Part shown: positions 6,629 to 10,928 of the stretch, piece by piece
Layout: each line of letters opens with the position of its first letter
Numbering within the stretch: the first letter of the stretch is position 1
DNA from: an uncultured Erysipelotrichaceae bacterium
GTDB lineage: Bacteria; Bacillota_I; Bacilli_A; Erysipelotrichales; Erysipelotrichaceae
Assembly: GCA_902782955.1 (NCBI GenBank)
Contig: CACZPD010000243.1
Location: 1-10,928, forward strand
Direction: 5' to 3'
DNA: 10,928 bases
Program-made: the position numbers and the translations under genes
The notes under the pieces: model-generated
Told to the model about the DNA's origin: nothing
Seen by the model: only the letters and a program-made list of their open reading frames with translations
Database searches by the model: none

Positions 6629-9600
6629 ATGCCTGTACATCTGTTCGTAAGAAGCAGCTACTCATTTCTCAACAGCACTGTGAGGCTGCGTGAATATATA
6701 CAATATCTGAAGGAAAACGGCTTTTCACATGCCGTACTGACCGACCGCAATGTGCTTTACGGGGCCGCTTCTTTTCTGCGGCTCTGCCGGCAGGAGGATA
6801 TGCATCCCATTATCGGCCTGGAAGCCGATATCATGTACCACGATGTGAAAGTTCCTTTCCTCCTGCTTTCAAAGGATAACCAGGGTTACCGGAACCTGAT
6901 GTCCCTCTCATCCCTGTATTCCGAAAACGGGACACTCAGCACGGAGGACCTGGTACGCTGCAGCGGCCACTGTTTCCTGATCGTTTACGGGGAAGGCGGC
7001 TGGTTTGACCGCGAACTGGTCAGCGATGACATGGAAGCTGTGCGTTCCAGGCTGATCGAGATGCAGAAGGAACTGCCGGTTTTTGATATCGCGCTGTCCT
7101 ATCAGGAAGCTTCCCTGTGGAAGATCCGCAACGCTTCCCTGAAGCGGGTCGCGTCATCATTGTCCATCCGTACCGTCGCCCTGAATAAAGTCTATTATCT
7201 GAAGAAGGAAGACGCGCCGCTCTACCGTACGCTGCGGGCGATCGGTGAAAGGAAGAAGACGGATGATTCCACCCTCATTACGGATGACGGGAGATATCTG
7301 CTCTCACCGGAGGAAATGAAGGAACTCTACGATTACGACGACCTGATCCGGACGGATGAGATCGCCGATGCCTGCAAGGCGACATATGAACTGCCGAAGA
7401 CCGGTCTTCCTGCTTTTGTGATCAAAGACGGCAAGATGACGTCGGAAGAATATCTGCCGCGGCTCTGCCGGGCGGGTCTGTCCAGAAGGCTCGGCGGGGA
7501 AGTCCCTCAGGTATATAAAGAAAGACTGTCCTATGAACTGAAAGTGATCCATGACATGCACTTCGAGGATTATTTCCTCATCGTGTATGACTTTATCCTG
7601 TACGCGAAACGGAATGGGATCTATGTCGGTCCGGGCAGGGGAAGCGCCGCCGGTTCACTGGCAGCGTACTGCCTCGGCATCACCGAGATCGACCCGCTCC
7701 GCTATGACCTGCTGTTTGAGCGGTTCCTCAACCCGGAACGCATCTCCATGCCGGATATCGATACCGATTTCGAGGATACCGGAAGGGATGATGTCATTGC
7801 CTATGTCCGGGATAAATACGGGAAAGACCATGTCGCGAATATCATCACATTCGCTACCCTGGGTGCCCGCCAGGTCATCCGGGACACAGCCGGAACCATG
7901 CATATCAGCAGCTATGATACCGACAACCTGGTACGTCAGATCCCGGAAATACCCGGGATCACCCTGAGCCGTGCCCTGAAGGAAAATGCGCGCCTGAAGC
8001 GGATGGTGGATGCCAACCGCGATCTGAAGGAATTGATGGATACAGCCATGAAGCTGGAAGGACTGCCGCGGCATGCCAGCGAGCACGCGGCCGGCGTCGT
8101 GATCTCCGATAAACCTCTGTCCGAGGTCATTCCGACCGCTTCCCTCGGCGGCGAGATCCTGACGACCCAGTTCCCTGCGGAATATCTGGAGGAACGCGGA
8201 CTGATCAAAATGGACTTCCTCAGCGTGCGCAATCTGACGATCATCCATGAAATCGTCAATGCCGTACAGAAGGAATATCCGTCCTTTGACATCAACCGCA
8301 TACCGCTGAACGATCCGGCGACACTGCGCATTTTTCAGAATGCCGAAACGGAAGGCATATTCCAGTTTGAATCTGCCGGGATCCGCAACCTGCTGCGAAG
8401 GATCCGTCCCGTGCGTTTCGAGGATATCGGGCTGACCAGGGCGATCTTCAATCCTTCCTCAAGCGGCAATATCCAGACCTATCTCGACAACCGGAAAAAT
8501 CCTTCCGCAGTCCGATACCCGGTAAAGGAACTGATCCCGGTCCTCAGGGAGACATACGGCGTAATGGTCTACCAGGAACAGGCGATGCGCACGGCGGAGA
8601 CCGTGGCCGGTTTTTCACTCGGCAGGGCTGATGTGCTCCGCAAAGCTATATCAAAGAAGAACGCGAAGGAAATGGAACACCTGCGTGATGAATTCATCAC
8701 CGGGGCGGTTTCAAGGGGACACAGCCGGGAAACGGCGGAGGAGCTCTTTTCCTATATTGAAAAATTCAGCGGGTACGGTTTCAATAAATCCCACGCTGTC
8801 GCCTACGGGCTTGTCTCCTATGATATGGCATATCTCAAGGCAAATTACCCGCTCTGTTTCTATGTATCGCTGCTCAGCAGCGTCATAGGCAATCCTGCCA
8901 AAACAGGAGAATATATCCGGGAACTGCGGCGGCGGAAGATCACGCTTCTGTATCCGGACATCAATACTTCGGGCATGGAGTATGAAGCCAAGGACAACAG
9001 CATCTCGCTTCCTCTCTCCGTAGTAAGGGGCGTATCCGGCAGGGAAGCCGCCGCCCTGATCGCGGAACGGGAAGAAAACGGACTGTATACGGATTTCTTT
9101 GATTTCACTGCCCGGGCACTGCTGAAGGGGATATCGGAAAAAACGATGACTGCCCTGATCGATGCCGGTGCCCTGGACGGGTTTTCGGAAAACAGGAGGA
9201 CCCTGAAGGAAGGTCTGGCTGATGCTGTCAGATACGGCGAGATCGTCCAGATCCGTGAAGGCGGACAGATGTCCATCGATCTCGGACTGGTTTCAAAACC
9301 TGTTCTTGTGCGCATGAAGGAAGCGGACAGCGAAAGGGCAAGGCTGGAGAAAGAAGCTCTGGGCTTCAATATCGGCGAACAGCCGGTGGAAAAACTGAAG
9401 AAGGAACTCGGGGAAGAATCCGATTCCATCGCATCCATCCTTTCCGGCAAACCGGTATTCCGGTGCATTGCCGTCATCGACAATGTGCGCCGCCACCGGA
9501 CAAGGAAAGGCGATATCATGGCTTTCCTGAAAGTCAGCGACGAAACGGGAACAGCTGATGTGATCGTATGGCCGTCCCTGTTTCAGAAATATGAAACAGA

Positions 9601-9724
9601 ACTGGCGAAAGACACGTTCATACGATTTAATGGTAAAATATCAGATGACCGCACACTGATTGCGGACCGAATGGAAATCATCAGAAAGAGAAATAACTAT
9701 GACAAAGATACTGATCGTGGATGA
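6629..9724 (+). CDS. dnaE: DNA polymerase III alpha subunit, DnaE type
   Basis: C-family replicative DNA polymerase, 1031 aa, somewhat shorter than most DnaE proteins (about 1060-1160). Domains in order: a PHP-like N-terminal domain (1 to about 230); the polymerase palm/thumb/fingers with GPGRGS at 334-339, PDIDTDF at 375-381 (metal-binding Asp376 and Asp378) and KMDFLSVRNLT with Asp529 as the third catalytic Asp; a helix-hairpin-helix part near 800-860; and an OB fold at about 940-1020. No tau-binding tail follows, as is usual for Bacillota DnaE. The PHP metal site is degenerate: HLFVRS where active forms have HLHVHS, and TDR where they have TDH, so proofreading by this domain is unlikely. 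The ATG at 6629 is the only start fitting the family's N-terminus; no Shine-Dalgarno site precedes it and the -10 box is adjacent, so a leaderless mRNA is inferred. In Bacillota DnaE often works beside PolC, which is not in this window. Confidence 0.96.
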   Translation: MPVHLFVRSSYSFLNSTVRLREYIQYLKENGFSHAVLTDRNVLYGAASFLRLCRQEDMHPIIGLEADIMYHDVKVPFLLLSKDNQGYRNLMSLSSLYSENGTLSTEDLVRCSGHCFLIVYGEGGWFDRELVSDDMEAVRSRLIEMQKELPVFDIALSYQEASLWKIRNASLKRVASSLSIRTVALNKVYYLKKEDAPLYRTLRAIGERKKTDDSTLITDDGRYLLSPEEMKELYDYDDLIRTDEIADACKATYELPKTGLPAFVIKDGKMTSEEYLPRLCRAGLSRRLGGEVPQVYKERLSYELKVIHDMHFEDYFLIVYDFILYAKRNGIYVGPGRGSAAGSLAAYCLGITEIDPLRYDLLFERFLNPERISMPDIDTDFEDTGRDDVIAYVRDKYGKDHVANIITFATLGARQVIRDTAGTMHISSYDTDNLVRQIPEIPGITLSRALKENARLKRMVDANRDLKELMDTAMKLEGLPRHASEHAAGVVISDKPLSEVIPTASLGGEILTTQFPAEYLEERGLIKMDFLSVRNLTIIHEIVNAVQKEYPSFDINRIPLNDPATLRIFQNAETEGIFQFESAGIRNLLRRIRPVRFEDIGLTRAIFNPSSSGNIQTYLDNRKNPSAVRYPVKELIPVLRETYGVMVYQEQAMRTAETVAGFSLGRADVLRKAISKKNAKEMEHLRDEFITGAVSRGHSRETAEELFSYIEKFSGYGFNKSHAVAYGLVSYDMAYLKANYPLCFYVSLLSSVIGNPAKTGEYIRELRRRKITLLYPDINTSGMEYEAKDNSISLPLSVVRGVSGREAAALIAEREENGLYTDFFDFTARALLKGISEKTMTALIDAGALDGFSENRRTLKEGLADAVRYGEIVQIREGGQMSIDLGLVSKPVLVRMKEADSERARLEKEALGFNIGEQPVEKLKKELGEESDSIASILSGKPVFRCIAVIDNVRRHRTRKGDIMAFLKVSDETGTADVIVWPSLFQKYETELAKDTFIRFNGKISDDRTLIADRMEIIRKRNNYDKDTDRG

Positions 9725-10361
9725 TGAAGCAAACATCCGTGAGGTCGTGCGTGAATACGCGGAGCTCAACGGTTATGAAACAGATGAAGCAGAAGACGGT
9801 GCAGAAGCACTGGAGAAGATAAAGACGACGCATTATGACTGTGTCATACTGGATATCATGATGCCGAAGCTGGATGGTTTTACCGTCTGCCGGCAGATGA
9901 AGCAGATCGATGATGTTCCCGTGATCATGCTGAGCGCAAGGCAGGAGGAGTATGACAAGCTTTTCGGGTTCGAGCTGGGCGTGGATGATTATGTCGTCAA
10001 GCCGTTTTCGCCGAAGGAGCTGATGGCGCGGATCCGTGTCGTGATCGAACGCCGTGTTTCCCGCGGCAATGAGATCCTGCGCTTCGGCGGACTGGTGATC
10101 GACATCTCCGGGCGCAGCGTTACGGTGGATGATGAGAAAGTACTCATGACGCCGAAGGAGATCGATCTTCTGATCTATCTTGCCCGCCACCGCAATATCG
10201 CCCTGTCGCGCCAGAAGCTCCTCGAGGATGTCTGGAATTATGACTATTTCGGGGAAGACAGGACCGTGGATACACATATCAAGATGCTGCGGCATAATCT
10301 CGGGAAATACAGAGACTGCATCGTGACCGTAAGGGGAATGGGGTATAAGTTTGAAGCTTGA
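9699..10361 (+). CDS. OmpR/PhoB-family response regulator
   Basis: Cytoplasmic DNA-binding regulator of a two-component system, 220 aa, normal for the family. The receiver domain (1 to about 118) has the acidic pair Asp8/Asp9, phosphoacceptor Asp52 in LDIMMP, Ser79 in MLSAR as the switch residue, and Lys101 in VVKPFSPKEL. The winged-helix output domain (about 125-220) has the usual LMTPKEIDLL, a SRQKLLEDVW helix, the RTVDTHIKMLR recognition helix and a closing VRGMGYKF wing. The ATG at 9699 is chosen because the conserved TKILIVDDE strand follows at once and AGAAAGAG (9683-9690) sits 8 nt upstream; an in-frame TTG at 9660 would add 13 unrelated residues. The start lies 26 bp inside dnaE, so coupling to dnaE transcription and translation is likely. 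The partner kinase follows. The regulated genes cannot be named from this sequence. Confidence 0.96.
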   Translation: MTKILIVDDEANIREVVREYAELNGYETDEAEDGAEALEKIKTTHYDCVILDIMMPKLDGFTVCRQMKQIDDVPVIMLSARQEEYDKLFGFELGVDDYVVKPFSPKELMARIRVVIERRVSRGNEILRFGGLVIDISGRSVTVDDEKVLMTPKEIDLLIYLARHRNIALSRQKLLEDVWNYDYFGEDRTVDTHIKMLRHNLGKYRDCIVTVRGMGYKFEA

Positions 10362-10928
10362 CACACATAAAATACAGTTCCGCATGTGGATCTTCTTTGT
10401 CCTGTTTGCCATGGCGATCACCTTGTTTATCGGTGCCCTGCAGACCGGACTGATCCGGCCGTATTACCGCAACAGCAAAGTCGAGACGGTCAAGATCGTC
10501 GCTGACCTGATCGAGGAGACCCTGCTGAGCGGAAGGGAAACGAAAGCGGATGAGACGCTGCAGGTGATCATTGACAATGATGCCTGCGCGGTGATCTACA
10601 ATGACCAGGACCATCTGATCTACGATGCCGACAGTATCGGTGTCGGCTGTGTTTTTCATTCGTCCCGCCGGGTCGGGGATATCGATTTCCGCAACGGCAG
10701 GGTCCTGCGCGAACTGCTGCAGGCCGGTGAAGGCGAGTACAGCATGAATGTGGAAAATACCAATACCCGCCAGGAGATGATCGTCTACGGCAGGAAGGTC
10801 AGCGGCAATCTCGCGAACTATTACATGTTTATCAATTCACCCCTGGAACCGGTGGATTCCATCGTGACATTCTTCACCCGGCAGTACATGTACTATATGC
10901 TGGCGGCGCTGATCGTCGCTTCCATGGT
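10351..10928 (+). CDS. Membrane sensor histidine kinase, N-terminal part (3' end outside window)
   Basis: About 192 residues are visible before the window ends. The first membrane helix covers about residues 12-33 (MWIFFVLFAMAITLFIG onward). A probable extracytoplasmic sensor region covers about 35-170, containing two cysteines, in NDACAVIYND and GVGCVFHSS. A second membrane helix (YYMLAALIVASMV) begins just before the window edge. HAMP, DHp and ATPase domains would lie downstream and are not seen; the call rests on this topology and on the position right after a response regulator. Start choice: the TTG at 10351 has GGGG (10340-10343) 7 nt upstream and overlaps the regulator by 11 bp. The first ATG, at 10384, has no visible Shine-Dalgarno site and would begin right at the membrane helix. 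No ATG or GTG lies between. The ligand is unknown. Confidence 0.85.
   Translation, partial: MKLDTHKIQFRMWIFFVLFAMAITLFIGALQTGLIRPYYRNSKVETVKIVADLIEETLLSGRETKADETLQVIIDNDACAVIYNDQDHLIYDADSIGVGCVFHSSRRVGDIDFRNGRVLRELLQAGEGEYSMNVENTNTRQEMIVYGRKVSGNLANYYMFINSPLEPVDSIVTFFTRQYMYYMLAALIVASM

Noticed and set aside
9660..9698. TTG at 9660 as the response regulator start
   Set aside because: It would add 13 residues before the conserved first strand TKILIVDDE. The ATG at 9699 has its own RBS and fits the family length.
1..10928. Mobile elements, phage genes, defence genes, tRNA or rRNA
   Set aside because: Every long stretch is explained by ordinary chromosomal genes with similar base composition. 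No transposase, integrase, terminal repeats or RNA gene signatures were seen by eye; no search could be run.

Overview
The window reads as a chromosomal core region of a Gram-positive (Bacillota) bacterium of roughly balanced GC content. The supporting signs are an ECF-type riboflavin transporter subunit, the tandem cmk-der pair, a class A penicillin-binding protein with a strongly basic cytoplasmic head, a DnaE polymerase of the short Bacillota type ending in an OB fold, and G-rich Shine-Dalgarno sites before most genes. The overall look suggests an Erysipelotrichia-like lineage, but that is an impression and was not tested. I see no rRNA, tRNA, CRISPR array, insertion sequence or phage gene.

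Layout. Positions 1-588 hold the 3' part of a ribU-like gene. A 95-bp gap follows. It contains an 11-bp imperfect stem ending in seven T, a nested 9-bp hairpin and a TATAAT-type promoter. Next comes a + strand cluster: an unrecognised, disordered, tail-anchored membrane protein (684-1721), cytidylate kinase cmk (1735-2406) and the double-GTPase ribosome assembly factor der (2409-3722). Gaps of 13 and 2 bp suggest one operon. A compact hairpin at 3729-3754 separates der from the convergent - strand gene for a class A penicillin-binding protein (3756-6506).

A 122-bp divergent promoter region (6507-6628) carries two different 10-bp perfect palindromes. It is followed by dnaE (6629-9724), whose -10 box sits so close to its ATG that the message should be leaderless or nearly so. 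An OmpR/PhoB-type response regulator (9699-10361) overlaps the end of dnaE by 26 bp. A sensor kinase overlaps the regulator by 11 bp if its TTG start is correct, and it runs off the window's end.

How the genes fit together: most products serve growth and envelope functions, namely riboflavin uptake, CMP/dCMP phosphorylation, 50S assembly, peptidoglycan synthesis and DNA synthesis. The two-component pair appears co-transcribed with the polymerase gene. I found no clear novel defence or mobile system. The most interesting points are the unknown tail-anchored protein and the RNA structure in front of it, the leaderless dnaE start, an altered G4 motif in Der, and the cysteine-containing C-terminal module with a charged tail on the penicillin-binding protein.
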